DNA of 64,000 bases, from NCBI RefSeq assembly GCF_021390245.1, contig NZ_JAJUXH010000001.1, positions 124,001 through 188,000 on the forward strand, in the 5' to 3' direction. The position numbers were made by a program, and so were the translations under genes. Each line of letters opens with the position of its first letter. The first letter of the stretch is position 1. Below the pieces are notes generated by a model. That model saw nothing but the letters and a program-made list of their open reading frames with translations. It was not told where the DNA came from and ran no database searches. Shown here in pieces: positions 8,315 to 17,288 of this stretch. Source of the stretch: Dyadobacter sp. CY323. Its GTDB lineage: Bacteria > Bacteroidota > Bacteroidia > Cytophagales > Spirosomataceae.

Positions 8315-8784
8315 TTCGCCGCCGCATTTTTTGCCTCTCTGAAATATTTCAACGGCACCCAAAGCATTCCAAAACATTCACCCTGATACTTGCCCAAATG
8401 CTTATGGTGCATTTTGTGTGCCCGGCGAATCGCTCTCAGATAAACCGAATCGGTGTTTCTGAACATTTTAAACCGCTGGTGAATGAAGATATCATGTACG
8501 AGAAAGTAGGTAAATCCGTAGATCGTAATCCCAAGCCCGAGCCAGAACAGGTAATTGAAATCAGCACGTAGTCCGAACCACAGCAATGCAATGCCCGGCG
8601 TGGCGAAAATCACAAAAAAGTAATCGTTCTTCTCAAAAAAATCGCCGTCGTCGCGCTGATGGTGATCGTGATGTAATGACCATAATGCGCCGTGCATGAG
8701 GTACTTATGTGCCAGCCACGCAATGCATTCCATGCCTACGAAAGCGGCTACTACAAACAGTGTGTTAGTGATCCAGGGGTACAT
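8311..8784 (-). CDS. crtZ: Beta-carotene hydroxylase CrtZ
   Basis: A 157-aa di-iron membrane hydroxylase of the fatty-acid hydroxylase/sterol desaturase superfamily. Histidine boxes: His26-x4-His31 and HHDHH at 38-42, then HDIFIHQR and RRAHKMHHKH further on. It hydroxylates both rings of beta-carotene to give zeaxanthin. It is tightly linked to its neighbours: 2 bases after idi and a 4-base overlap with the cyclase gene. No ketolase gene is visible in the operon, so zeaxanthin is the expected end product unless enzymes elsewhere act on it. Confidence 0.93.
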   Translation of the reverse strand: MYPWITNTLFVVAAFVGMECIAWLAHKYLMHGALWSLHHDHHQRDDGDFFEKNDYFFVIFATPGIALLWFGLRADFNYLFWLGLGITIYGFTYFLVHDIFIHQRFKMFRNTDSVYLRAIRRAHKMHHKHLGKYQGECFGMLWVPLKYFREAKNAAAK

Positions 8785-8786
8785 TT

Positions 8787-9320
8787 CTAATTTAATGACT
8801 GGTTTTTAGCGTCTATTTTGTCTACGACTTCATCCATGCAAATCTTAAACCATTCGGTGTAGTCGCCCGGATTGTGTATCATATCCAATTTAATATCAGC
8901 GGGTTTGAGGTATTTGTAACTGCTCACTTCCGAAAGGTTAATGTGTGGTTTTTTGTCTGAAACACCCCAGAAAACATGATCATATTCGTGTTCCGTCAGA
9001 CCGTTTTCGAGGCTCGCGTGGTATTGAAATGAAAACAGGAAATGCAAATCAGTCTGTATCCCCATTTCCTCCTCCAATCTTCTTAATGCAGCTTCGTGTG
9101 TCGGCTCCTCGGGGTAAGGGTGGCTGCAACAGGTGTTTGACCAAAGTCCTTCGGAGTGATATTTGCCGGCTGCACGCTGCTGCAACAACATTTCGCCTTT
9201 TGAATTAAAAATAAAAACGGAGAATGCACGATGAAGAACTCCTTTCTGATGTGCTTCCAGCTTGGGCATCAGTCCGATCTCCATGTCATTTTCATTCACT
9301 AATACTACCTGGTCACTCAT
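8787..9320 (-). CDS. idi: Isopentenyl-diphosphate delta-isomerase, type 1
   Basis: A 177-aa NUDIX-fold enzyme interconverting IPP and DMAPP, which balances prenyl donors for carotenoid (and possibly UbiA) use. Signature features: LWSNTCCSHPYPEE, containing the catalytic Cys and metal-binding His, and the NUDIX-like helix HEAALRRLEEEMGI. Further acidic metal ligands lie in LTEHEYDHVFWG. It sits between crtB (57 bases upstream) and crtZ (2 bases downstream). Confidence 0.95.
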   Translation of the reverse strand: MSDQVVLVNENDMEIGLMPKLEAHQKGVLHRAFSVFIFNSKGEMLLQQRAAGKYHSEGLWSNTCCSHPYPEEPTHEAALRRLEEEMGIQTDLHFLFSFQYHASLENGLTEHEYDHVFWGVSDKKPHINLSEVSSYKYLKPADIKLDMIHNPGDYTEWFKICMDEVVDKIDAKNQSLN

Positions 9321-9377
9321 ATTTCAATTTTTTAAGACTTCAACAGGGTTATTCTATTTTGTGGTAACAAAAATATG

Positions 9378-10214
9378 TCACAAAATGTCTAGCTGATGCC
9401 TTAACAACGACCGAAACATCAGTCCGATTTTATCATGGTCCGGAATTCTGATGCGCGCGTCCATTACTTTCTCGGGTGGAGTCTCTTTTATCCGGAGAAA
9501 CAGCTTTTTGTAATAATAGTAGGCAAGATATACGCCTCTCCGGGCTCCCGGCGGCAATTTCTTAATCCCGATTAAAGCTTGTTCAAAGTCGTATTCGATC
9601 TCTTTCTGGATCATTTGTTTGTCCCCAATGGAAAAATGGCTGAAATTGACGCCCGGGAAATAGGTCCGGCCGAGGAACATATAATCGGCTTTCAGATCTC
9701 GGAGAAAGTTTACCTTTTGAAATGCAGCGCCAAGTTTCATGGCATACGGTTTCAATTCTTCGAATAGTGCATCGTCGCCTTCCGTAAAAACACGCAGGCA
9801 CATCAGCCCGACCACTTCCGCTGAGCCAAGTACATATTCACTGTACGAATCGAGTGTGTGTTCCTTTTTCCGGAGGTCCATTTCCATACTTCTGAGAAAC
9901 GTATCGATCAGTTCCCATTCAATATGATAGTTGTGAACGACGTGCTGAAAGCTGTTTAAAATTGGATTAATACTGATACGCTCGCGGATCGCCTCGATGG
10001 TATCGACGCGTATCTTATTCATCATGAGGTCCTTATCGTAGTCATGAAAACTGTCTACGATTTCGTCGGCAAGCCGTACAAATCCGTAAATGCCGTAAAT
10101 GGGCTTGTGGAATTCAGATTTCAGAAAATGGATCCCCAGGGAAAAGGAAGTACTGTAGAGTTGTGTCGTGTTTTTACTGCAGGATGCTGATAAAGTGTCG
10201 AACAAGGTTTTCAT
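9378..10214 (-). CDS. crtB: Phytoene synthase
   Basis: A 278-aa squalene/phytoene synthase family enzyme that joins two GGPP molecules into phytoene. The two Asp-rich motifs are clear: RLADEIVD at 47-54 and LRDLKADY at 171-178. It follows crtI by 3 bases. The GGPP synthase (crtE) needed to feed it is not in this window. It is the committed step of the operon. Confidence 0.95.
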   Translation of the reverse strand: MKTLFDTLSASCSKNTTQLYSTSFSLGIHFLKSEFHKPIYGIYGFVRLADEIVDSFHDYDKDLMMNKIRVDTIEAIRERISINPILNSFQHVVHNYHIEWELIDTFLRSMEMDLRKKEHTLDSYSEYVLGSAEVVGLMCLRVFTEGDDALFEELKPYAMKLGAAFQKVNFLRDLKADYMFLGRTYFPGVNFSHFSIGDKQMIQKEIEYDFEQALIGIKKLPPGARRGVYLAYYYYKKLFLRIKETPPEKVMDARIRIPDHDKIGLMFRSLLRHQLDIL

Positions 10215-10217
10215 AAC

Positions 10218-11732
10218 TTACTTGTTTAGGTATTTCAGTAATTCTTTGGCGGCAATCTGTCCTGATATGATCGAGGGCGGAACTCCCGGTCCCGGAACGG
10301 TAAGCTGGCCGGCGTAGAAGAGGTTAGTTACCTTTTTGCTTTTTAGTTTTGGTTTAAAAATGGCCGTTTGCATAAGTGTGTTCGCCAGTCCGTATGCATT
10401 GCCTTTATATGCATTGTAATCTTCCGTAAAATCGGAGACCGAGTAGCTTTTTTTGAAAACCACATGGTCGCGGATATTTTCACCGGCAAATTTTTCCAGC
10501 CTGTCCATCAGAATGTTATAATAATTTTCTCTGACTGGCATCGGATCTTTGAGGCCGGTTGCGATCGGCATTAAAATAAAAATGTTCTCACTTCCCTCCG
10601 GCGCTACCGAGGGATCTGTTTTGGAAGGGCAGCAGACGTAAAAAAGAGGTCGGGACGGCCATTTTTTATTTTTATAGATTTCTTCCGCATGTTGCTCAAA
10701 GTTTTCATCGAAAAACAGGTTGTGATGCCGCAGCTTTTTGATTTTTTTATTGACCCCCAGATAAAAAAGTAGTGCCGAGGGGGCAAATACCCTGCTATCC
10801 CAGTAAGCGTCGGGGTAGGAGCGGTTGTCGGAATCAAGTAATTGTGTTTCAATGTGATGATAATCGGCACTTCCAATCACGGCGTCTGTTTGGATCCGGT
10901 TCCCATTGGTATGTAAATGCGTGATGCGGCGATTATCCGTTTCCAGTTTTTCGACATTATGCGAAACTGAAAACCGGACCCCGGCACTTTCCGCAATTTT
11001 CCGGAAAGATTGCGCCACCTGACCGAATCCGCCCATTGGGTAATAAGTACCTTGTTTCAGAGCGGAAAAATTCATCAGGCTATACAATGCAGGCGTTTCC
11101 TGCGGCATTGCGCCCAGAAAAAGCACTGGAAATTCGATCAATGCGAGTAGTCTGGGATCTTTGAAATATTGCCTGGCATGTTTGCTGAGAGATGTAAATA
11201 ACTGGAGTTTTAATGCATCACGGAAGAGTTTGAGACTGAAGAATTCAGTCACCGAATTTCCCGGTTTGTACACCATATCATTCATCCCGACCATGTATTT
11301 GAACTCACCTTCGGCGATGAACTTTCTTAATTTCGGGGCGCTTCCGGGCTCAATGCTTTCAAAAAGTGCACAGATCTCCTCGAAGTCTTCCGGAATATCC
11401 ATGACCTCGTTCTCCCCAAAAATTACGGCGAAACCGGGATCCAGCTTTTTTAATTCATAAAAGTCAGATGCATTAACCCCGAACAGTGCGTAGAAATGCT
11501 CGTAAACGTCTGGCATCCAGTACCAGCTCGGGCCCATATCAAACATAAAGCCTGCCTGCGAAAAGGTCCGGGCGCGGCCGCCGATTTGTTGGTGTTTCTC
11601 ATAAACGGTCACATTTGCCCCACTTTGGGCGAGAATAGCCGAAGCCGCAAGCCCGGAAAATCCTGAGCCGATCACCGCTACGTCCGCGGGCGACCCGCTT
11701 TTCTTTATTCCCTTATTCTGCATAGCTATCAT
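10218..11732 (-). CDS. crtI: Phytoene desaturase
   Basis: A 504-aa FAD-dependent desaturase converting phytoene to lycopene by successive dehydrogenations. The N-terminal dinucleotide fold reads VAVIGSGFSGLAASAILAQSG with YEKHQQIGGRART following; the C-terminal signature FYAGQLTVPGPGVPPSIISG is that of bacterial CrtI. The first ATG (11732) overlaps the upstream regulator gene by 20 bases; a second ATG at 11723 is possible. The overlap implies co-transcription with the regulator. Confidence 0.95.
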   Translation of the reverse strand: MIAMQNKGIKKSGSPADVAVIGSGFSGLAASAILAQSGANVTVYEKHQQIGGRARTFSQAGFMFDMGPSWYWMPDVYEHFYALFGVNASDFYELKKLDPGFAVIFGENEVMDIPEDFEEICALFESIEPGSAPKLRKFIAEGEFKYMVGMNDMVYKPGNSVTEFFSLKLFRDALKLQLFTSLSKHARQYFKDPRLLALIEFPVLFLGAMPQETPALYSLMNFSALKQGTYYPMGGFGQVAQSFRKIAESAGVRFSVSHNVEKLETDNRRITHLHTNGNRIQTDAVIGSADYHHIETQLLDSDNRSYPDAYWDSRVFAPSALLFYLGVNKKIKKLRHHNLFFDENFEQHAEEIYKNKKWPSRPLFYVCCPSKTDPSVAPEGSENIFILMPIATGLKDPMPVRENYYNILMDRLEKFAGENIRDHVVFKKSYSVSDFTEDYNAYKGNAYGLANTLMQTAIFKPKLKSKKVTNLFYAGQLTVPGPGVPPSIISGQIAAKELLKYLNK

Positions 11733-12609
11733 TCAGTATGTCAGTTAGTTGGTCGATGTTTTTTACGTACGTGATGTTTGGAAGCGATGTTTTTTCAATG
11801 GACGTTTGGTTTGCTCCCGAAACACAGATACAAATGTTTTCAAAGTCCGACGAAAGACGTGTCAGCAGCGTTTCTTGCTCGTTTTCCAATGCACTTACAA
11901 AAAATGAATACAGGTGGGTAGGCTTCACCTTCGTAATTACCGCGGAAAGATCGCTGTAGGGAACTCTGGCCCCCAGGTAAACTACGTTTTTGCCATATTG
12001 ACGGATCAGATAGTTCGCAAACAACAACCCGATTTCGTGATCTTCCTGCTCGTTCAAAAAGAGTACCCAGGTTTGATCGGCTTCTGCAGGCAACGGCAGC
12101 GTGTCGATTGCCGCGAAGAGTTTTTGCCGGATCAGGTTGGACAAAAAGTGCTCCTGCGAGGGCAGCAGATCATCCTTAGTCCACATCAAGCCCGTGCGCA
12201 CGAGTAGCGGATAGATGATGCGCTCGTATGTTTTTCTCAATCCAAGTCTCTTCACGGCATCTGAAAACAGCGAATCAAACAAATGAGAATCGTAGGTGCT
12301 GATCGCAATGAGCGCGCGATTGATAATCGCCATGGTGTGGACGTCGGCCTGGAACGATTCGGCAATTATCTGGTCGATTTCCTGGCTAATTTCCGCCTTT
12401 GACATTTTACTGATCCGCGAAATCTTCATTCCCCTATCAAGCAACGTGCAGATATTCAGCAACTTTTTGAGCTCATCATCGCCATAGACGCGGATGTTGG
12501 TGTCGGTGCGTTCGGGTTGCAGGAGATGGTACCGCTGCTCCCAGATGCGAATGGTGTGTGCCTTGGTGCTGCTGATGCGTTCGAGGTCTTTAATGGAGTA
12601 ATGCGCCAT
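11713..12609 (-). CDS. CarH-like MerR/B12-binding photoreceptor regulator
   Basis: A 298-aa regulator with a MerR-type HTH (about 3-70, IKDLERISSTKAHTIRIWEQRYHLL) and a C-terminal cobalamin-binding region. It keeps the CarH hallmarks: W143-x9-E153-H154, which caps the upper face of adenosylcobalamin, and His191 in EDHEIG, the lower axial ligand. In known CarH/LitR proteins, AdoCbl binding represses carotenoid genes in the dark and light breaks the complex. As first gene of the crt operon it probably represses its own promoter. ATG 12609 is preferred over a TTG at 12630, which would place the start over the putative operator. Confidence 0.87.
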   Translation of the reverse strand: MAHYSIKDLERISSTKAHTIRIWEQRYHLLQPERTDTNIRVYGDDELKKLLNICTLLDRGMKISRISKMSKAEISQEIDQIIAESFQADVHTMAIINRALIAISTYDSHLFDSLFSDAVKRLGLRKTYERIIYPLLVRTGLMWTKDDLLPSQEHFLSNLIRQKLFAAIDTLPLPAEADQTWVLFLNEQEDHEIGLLFANYLIRQYGKNVVYLGARVPYSDLSAVITKVKPTHLYSFFVSALENEQETLLTRLSSDFENICICVSGANQTSIEKTSLPNITYVKNIDQLTDILNDSYAE

Positions 12610-12612
12610 TTT

Positions 12613-12644
12613 TTGTTTAACGTTTATCAAAAATAGTTAAACAA
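12613..12644. promoter_or_regulatory. Candidate CarH operator and crt operon promoter
   Basis: A perfect 9-base inverted repeat, TTGTTTAAC (12613-12621) and GTTAAACAA (12636-12644). Between and over the arms, on the minus strand, lies TATTTTTG, a full match to the Bacteroidota -7 element TAnnTTTG, about 20 bases before the regulator start. An operator laid over the promoter fits dark autorepression by the CarH-like protein. This is inference; no binding data exist here. Confidence 0.55.
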
Positions 12645-12691
12645 AACTAGTTCCTGCATTTTGTGCCGAAAAAATATAAATGGTTTTTACT

Positions 12692-12735
12692 TTTGATATT
12701 ATAAATATCTTATATTTGATTTCGTAAATATCAAA
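12692..12735 (+). promoter_or_regulatory. Promoter and dyad operator of the XRE/S24 regulator
   Basis: Inverted copies TTTGATATT (12692-12700) and AATATCAAA (12727-12735) surround TATATTTG (12711-12718), a perfect TAnnTTTG -7 element; a TTTTG at 12691 could be the -33 element, though the spacing of about 15 is short. Extra nested dyads GATATT/AATATC and ATTTGAT/ATCAAAT are present. The layout suggests autoregulation by the gene starting at 12740. Confidence 0.55.
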
Positions 12736-12739
12736 TGTT

Positions 12740-13558
12740 ATGGGAGCTCAGGAAATCTTTTGGTCGGTCAATATTAAATTTCTTCGTTTGAGACAGCGTT
12801 TAAGCCAGGAGGCGCTGGCAGAAAAGCTGGGTATCAGCAGGGTTAAGCTCAATGCGCATGAAAGCGGACGGACAGCCAATCCGACGATTGACGACCTGAT
12901 CAACTTTTCAGAGTTTTTCAGGATGAGCATAGACAGTATACTGAAAATCGATCTGACAAAGCTGTCGGACCAGAAGATTAAAGACCTGGAAGAGGGGAGT
13001 GAGCTGTTTATGAAAGGAGGGAAGATCCGGGTTCTGGCCATTACGGTGGATAAAGAAGATAAAGAAAACATTGAATACGTGCCGGTGCATGCGAAGGCCG
13101 GATACCGGAATGGGTACAGTGATCCTGAATTCCTTTCGACATTGCCGCGGTTCAATCTTCCCACTGTTCCCAAAAACGGGACGTTCCGCATGTTTCCGAC
13201 AGTGGGTGATTCCATGCTTCCGGTGCCCGAGGGGGCTGACATCATCACCCGGTACGTCCAGGACTGGACTTCCGTAAAGCCGGAAACACCATGTATCGTG
13301 ATCCTGCGGGGTGACCAGGACTTTGTGTTCAAGCAGGTGACGATCAATAAAGATGGAACTGTGCTATTACAATCATTCAACAAGCAATATTTCGCCTATA
13401 CCGTACCGATTTCAGAAGTAATTGAGTTGTGGGAGTATTATAGTTTCCATAGCAAGCAGCTTCCCGAGCCACAATCTGACATGCAGCAGCTGATGCGGAT
13501 GTTGCAGGAAATGCAGAATGAAATCAAGGAGATCAAGGGAATAAAAGCGTCCAAATAA
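12740..13558 (+). CDS. XRE regulator with LexA-type S24 peptidase domain
   Basis: A 272-aa DNA-binding protein: lambda-repressor-like HTH at about 10-66 (LRQRLSQEALAEKLGISRVKL), then an S24 autopeptidase fold. The elements of self-cleavage all appear: an Ala120-Gly121 dipeptide (HAKAGYRNGY), catalytic Ser158 in GDSM and Lys198 in FVFKQV, with spacings like those of LexA. A glutamine/methionine-rich helical tail ends the protein. It is divergent from the CarH-like gene across 130 bases. The role is unknown; a stress- or DNA-damage-relieved repressor is likely, and its location allows cross-talk with the carotenoid operon. Confidence 0.85.
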   Translation: MGAQEIFWSVNIKFLRLRQRLSQEALAEKLGISRVKLNAHESGRTANPTIDDLINFSEFFRMSIDSILKIDLTKLSDQKIKDLEEGSELFMKGGKIRVLAITVDKEDKENIEYVPVHAKAGYRNGYSDPEFLSTLPRFNLPTVPKNGTFRMFPTVGDSMLPVPEGADIITRYVQDWTSVKPETPCIVILRGDQDFVFKQVTINKDGTVLLQSFNKQYFAYTVPISEVIELWEYYSFHSKQLPEPQSDMQQLMRMLQEMQNEIKEIKGIKASK

Positions 13559-13939
13559 TTTGATTAAGCGCCGTTTCCGGCTTCCGGTCACTCGGGCGTG
13601 CTTAAACAGTCACCTTGCTTTTATTATATTGATAAATGGAGAACGTTCGGTGATTTAAAGTCAATACAAGTAGTAATAGTACAATGGATTTGGGCATTTA
13701 CTCTTTTTTATGCTAATTGATTGTAGAATAATTGACGATTAGTGGATAATTTATTCATTTCTGTCCCCATATAGTTTTCATTTTGAGGACGGAGTTATTG
13801 GTTTAATGCAATTTGAATCATTTTATAACCCCTGTTTTTCGGAATATTACCCCAAAGATCTACCCACTTCCCACAAAAAGAATTACTAAAATTTAGGGGT
13901 GACATAAGTTTGTTGAGTAATTAAAAACTCGACTCAGCA
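13559..13939. other. Intergenic region before choice-of-anchor A gene
   Basis: A 381-base non-coding stretch. An imperfect hairpin with outer arms TTAAGC (13564-13569) and GCTTAA (13600-13605) follows the XRE stop but lacks a T-tract. TAAGTTTG at 13905-13912 fits the -7 consensus TAnnTTTG and probably drives the gene at 13940; no convincing -33 TTTG is seen. The rest is AT-rich with no recognisable gene. Confidence 0.45.
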
Positions 13940-16063
13940 ATGTCCTCAAAACTTTTACTCTTAACCTCGCTGGCGACCCTTATACTACGCTCTGGCCAAA
14001 TACAAGCACAAAGTCCAACATCACCCGCAATGGGGTTTAATATTTTCACCAAAGGAAATCTGACTGTCGCCCCAAACGAGATTGAAGGTCCGGTTGCAGT
14101 AGGTGGAGATATGTTTGTTACCGGTAACTATCAGATCACTTTCAACCGCTCACATGGTGTGTTTTTTGTGGACGGAGTTTCCATCGGACTCGCAGTCCGC
14201 GGCGGGTTGAAACTGGGCGGTGCCCTTAAAGTGGATGGTAAAAACTACGCCAAAATTGGAAACGGTACACCCGATTCTGGTGATCTTACCAAGCTTAAAG
14301 TTTGGTACAAAGATTACAACAATGCGGAATCAACGATCCGCATTACCGACGCAACCATCACGCAGAACAACGGAGGTTACGATTCAAATCCGAATTTCAT
14401 CATCAATGCAAACGTAAACGAGTTCAAATCCGGCTATAAAGTAGGCGTATCCAACAATCCGGTCATTGAAAACGTGTTTGGCAGCGGAGCCGGTCAGATC
14501 GATGTGGACGGCGCATTTCCGAAACTGATCAAGGCGTCCACTCAGCTGAAAGAGCTGGCGGATAATTTACCGATCCTGAAAGAAAATGACCAGCCAATGC
14601 CTGGTGCCGCAATGGGACCATACCTTACCACGGGAATTTTCGATCAAAACCCAACCATTAAAGTTGATCCGGCCAAAATAAATGTACTTACCGTTTCTGC
14701 GGAAGTTTGGAACAGCATCAATAACATCAATTTCAAAAGCATTCCTTCGGGGCAGGCTGCCGGGACAACAGATGCAGCTTATGCAGCTGCGAATGGTAAG
14801 TTTGGTCTGATCATCAACATCGTTGACTTTCCTACGTTTTGCGCAAAACAAGGAAACAGCGAACTGAAATTTCCGAATATGGGCGGTTTCGACGACTCAA
14901 AAGGAAGCTATGTGGTTTTCAACTTTCCCGACGCCACCAAAGATCTTACACTCAAAGGTGCGGTCATTTATGGTTCGATCCTCGCTCCGCAGGCCAATGT
15001 TTTCAAAAGAAACAACGGCAACCTGAACGGTCAGGTTATTGCGAAAACGTTCGACCACAAAGGTGACGAGATCCACTTCTGGCCATTTATCCCGACAGTT
15101 ACCCCACCGGTCGAGAAGACAATCACGGTTGTAGCTTCATCGAAATGCTTGAATAATGCGCCTTACCTGGATTACGTAGTAACCCCGCATGATTTTGACG
15201 CCACTGGAAAAACAGTGAAGATCGAATGGATTAACTCTGAGGATAAGGTAGTTAAGGAAGATGCAGGGTTGGATCTTACAGGTAGCATTTTGTTTCCCGG
15301 CGCGGCGCTCGACATCAATGGAAAGGGAATGGCCTGGCCTGGTTACGAGAAAAAAGACGGGAAATGGGTCGAAATTGAAGACGATCGTTTTGGTTCACTT
15401 CGCATAGCTGGCGCAAAAATCAAAGTGACCGTGGATCCGTGGACGACGATCTCAATCGAATATCCTGAATCGGCAACAAACGGAAGCTGCTATACCAGCC
15501 CTCCTCCGGGAAGTACATTGCCTGTAACACTCGCAAGCTTCACCGCGAAGAACGAAAATTGCAACGTGGCTTTGAAATGGGTGGTTAGCGAAGCAAAAGA
15601 TTTCTCTCACTTTGTAGTGGAGCGTTCGTCGGATGCAAGAACTTTCAGTCCGCTGGCACGCATCGATTACTCGGCAGGAAAATCAGCTTATAGTTTTGCA
15701 GATGCTCCATTTTCCTCAGAATCAACGCCTTCCAAATATTATTACTATCGTCTGCAACAAGTTGATACGGATGAATCGTTCGAATACAGTGCAATCCGCA
15801 GCGTAGATGGTAAGACCTGTGACACGAGACTTGCGGTTGACTTTTATCCTAATCCGACTCAGGATGAAGTGAATGTAAAAAGCTTCTCGCCGTTGAAGAA
15901 AGTGGAAATTTATACATTGGGCGGCAAGAAAGTATATCAGCAGTTACCCGCTCAGAACGAAACCGAAATTAGAGTGAATGTTCAGGCTTTCGCTCAGGGA
16001 TTATACATCGTGAATGTTGTAAACGGAGAAGGTAAGTATTCTTCTAAAATCCTGAAGAAATAA
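13940..16063 (+). CDS. T9SS-sorted choice-of-anchor A family protein
   Basis: A 707-aa secreted or surface protein. Residues 1-23 form a signal peptide ending in QAQS. Residues about 28-370 form a choice-of-anchor A domain (GFNIFTKGNLTVAPNEIEGPVAVGG). After a central segment, LPVTLASFTAKNENCNVALKW opens the region often seen before T9SS sorting domains. The C-terminal about 75 residues (FYPNPTQDEVNV to the final SSKILKK) are a type A T9SS sorting domain, so the protein should cross the outer membrane and be anchored or released. The biological role is unknown; related domains occur in adhesin-like proteins. Confidence 0.9.
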   Translation: MSSKLLLLTSLATLILRSGQIQAQSPTSPAMGFNIFTKGNLTVAPNEIEGPVAVGGDMFVTGNYQITFNRSHGVFFVDGVSIGLAVRGGLKLGGALKVDGKNYAKIGNGTPDSGDLTKLKVWYKDYNNAESTIRITDATITQNNGGYDSNPNFIINANVNEFKSGYKVGVSNNPVIENVFGSGAGQIDVDGAFPKLIKASTQLKELADNLPILKENDQPMPGAAMGPYLTTGIFDQNPTIKVDPAKINVLTVSAEVWNSINNINFKSIPSGQAAGTTDAAYAAANGKFGLIINIVDFPTFCAKQGNSELKFPNMGGFDDSKGSYVVFNFPDATKDLTLKGAVIYGSILAPQANVFKRNNGNLNGQVIAKTFDHKGDEIHFWPFIPTVTPPVEKTITVVASSKCLNNAPYLDYVVTPHDFDATGKTVKIEWINSEDKVVKEDAGLDLTGSILFPGAALDINGKGMAWPGYEKKDGKWVEIEDDRFGSLRIAGAKIKVTVDPWTTISIEYPESATNGSCYTSPPPGSTLPVTLASFTAKNENCNVALKWVVSEAKDFSHFVVERSSDARTFSPLARIDYSAGKSAYSFADAPFSSESTPSKYYYYRLQQVDTDESFEYSAIRSVDGKTCDTRLAVDFYPNPTQDEVNVKSFSPLKKVEIYTLGGKKVYQQLPAQNETEIRVNVQAFAQGLYIVNVVNGEGKYSSKILKK

Positions 16064-16100
16064 GAGTTGATCTTATATAGCGTTATGTGACTTTTAAAAT

Positions 16101-16128
16101 TGCCTGCGATTTGCGGGCATTTTTTTTA
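16101..16128 (+). terminator. Rho-independent terminator
   Basis: GCCTGC and GCGGGC arms around GATTT, followed by an eight-T run. It lies 40 bases after the choice-of-anchor A gene and directly before the convergent glycosyltransferase stop. Confidence 0.8.
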
Positions 16129-16136
16129 TATGGGTG

Positions 16137-17288
16137 CTAAACTAATTTTCTCCCTTTCCATTCGTATTCCGGTTTTTGAGCCGCCAGACCAAAAAAGCAT
16201 ACGTAAAAAGGATAGATTACCTGGGTAACCGGAATGTAAAAGATCGACTTTGGTTTTTGAAGAAAGCGTAAAATACTGCCGAGGAAAAGCCATTCGGGAA
16301 TGCATTTAAGTCCCAATAAAAAAAGAAAAGCCTGGCCGTTCAATTGTCCCGACAGCCATAAAAGCAGGCTTACTATCATGGAAAAGTTGCAGGTGAACAC
16401 GTAAATCGCCAGTATGAGCGGAGTTTTGCTTTGGTAATGCTTCCATTTGCTAGCCCATCGTTTTCGCTGACGAAAAAAAGCCGACCAATGTTTATGCGGA
16501 CCGGTACTGACGACCGCATTCTGATTCTTCAAAAAGTAGACTCCATCGGGATAACGGGCTGCGATTTTGTGCATTAAAAACTCGTCGTCACCCGAAGCAA
16601 TGTGTTTAACACCTTCGAATCCACCGACTTCCAGAAAGGCTTTTTTTTCGTACGCAAGATTGGCCCCATTGCATAACGAGGGGTAACCCGCGGAAATCGC
16701 ACTCGCCCCGCTACCGATAAGGCTTGCGAATTCGACGGTTTGCAGGTGATCGGTCAAAGATGTCTCGGCTGTGAAAGTTACGGGGGAACTGATCAGTTTT
16801 GCTCCGGTTTGCCTGTAATATGTGGCGATTGCGAGCAGCCAGCCGGCTTTCGCGCGGCAATCACCGTCGGTGGTTACAATGAGTGTGCCTTTTGCTTGTG
16901 AAATGGCTGTTTCGATCGCCCGTTTTTTGGGTGACGTAGTTTTAGTGTTGGGTAATGCAATTAGCTTAATGTTGCATTCTGTCGTCTGTGCAAAGGTTTC
17001 AACAATGCTGGCGGTTTCGTCGGTGGAGCCATCGTCCATCACTAATACTTCAAACTGGCTCAGAGGCAATGTCTGTGAAATGAGGTCTTGGAGCAGAAAT
17101 CCGATATTCGCGGCTTCATTGCGAACGGGGATAACGACGGAAATGAAAATGTCGGAGATGTCGGGCCGATCCTGCGCAGGCTTGATCCTTTTCCAAAAAA
17201 TAGTCAGGACAAATGTGAATACTGCATAGCTCGCCACGAAAAGCCAGATCAGCGGAATAAGCCAGGAAAGTACGTATTGTTCGATCAT
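16137..17288 (-). CDS. Membrane glycosyltransferase family 2
   Basis: A 383-aa GT-A fold enzyme with an N-terminal membrane segment (about 5-30) and two or three at the C-terminus. Motifs: VVIPVRNEAANIGFLL, VMDDGSTDET (nucleotide-sugar binding), TTDGDCRAKAGW (DxD-like), SGDDEFL and RQRKRWASKW, which matches the (Q/R)xxRW motif of processive GT2 enzymes. ATG 17288 overlaps the stop of the upstream gene as ATGA, so it is preferred to the longer frame reaching 17384. Paired with a flippase-like membrane protein, it probably makes a glycolipid or cell-envelope glycan. Confidence 0.87.
   Translation of the reverse strand: MIEQYVLSWLIPLIWLFVASYAVFTFVLTIFWKRIKPAQDRPDISDIFISVVIPVRNEAANIGFLLQDLISQTLPLSQFEVLVMDDGSTDETASIVETFAQTTECNIKLIALPNTKTTSPKKRAIETAISQAKGTLIVTTDGDCRAKAGWLLAIATYYRQTGAKLISSPVTFTAETSLTDHLQTVEFASLIGSGASAISAGYPSLCNGANLAYEKKAFLEVGGFEGVKHIASGDDEFLMHKIAARYPDGVYFLKNQNAVVSTGPHKHWSAFFRQRKRWASKWKHYQSKTPLILAIYVFTCNFSMIVSLLLWLSGQLNGQAFLFLLGLKCIPEWLFLGSILRFLQKPKSIFYIPVTQVIYPFYVCFFGLAAQKPEYEWKGRKLV

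Noticed and set aside
12748-13383. 211-codon minus-strand frame
   Set aside because: Shadow of the XRE/S24 regulator gene, serine- and arginine-rich without any domain.
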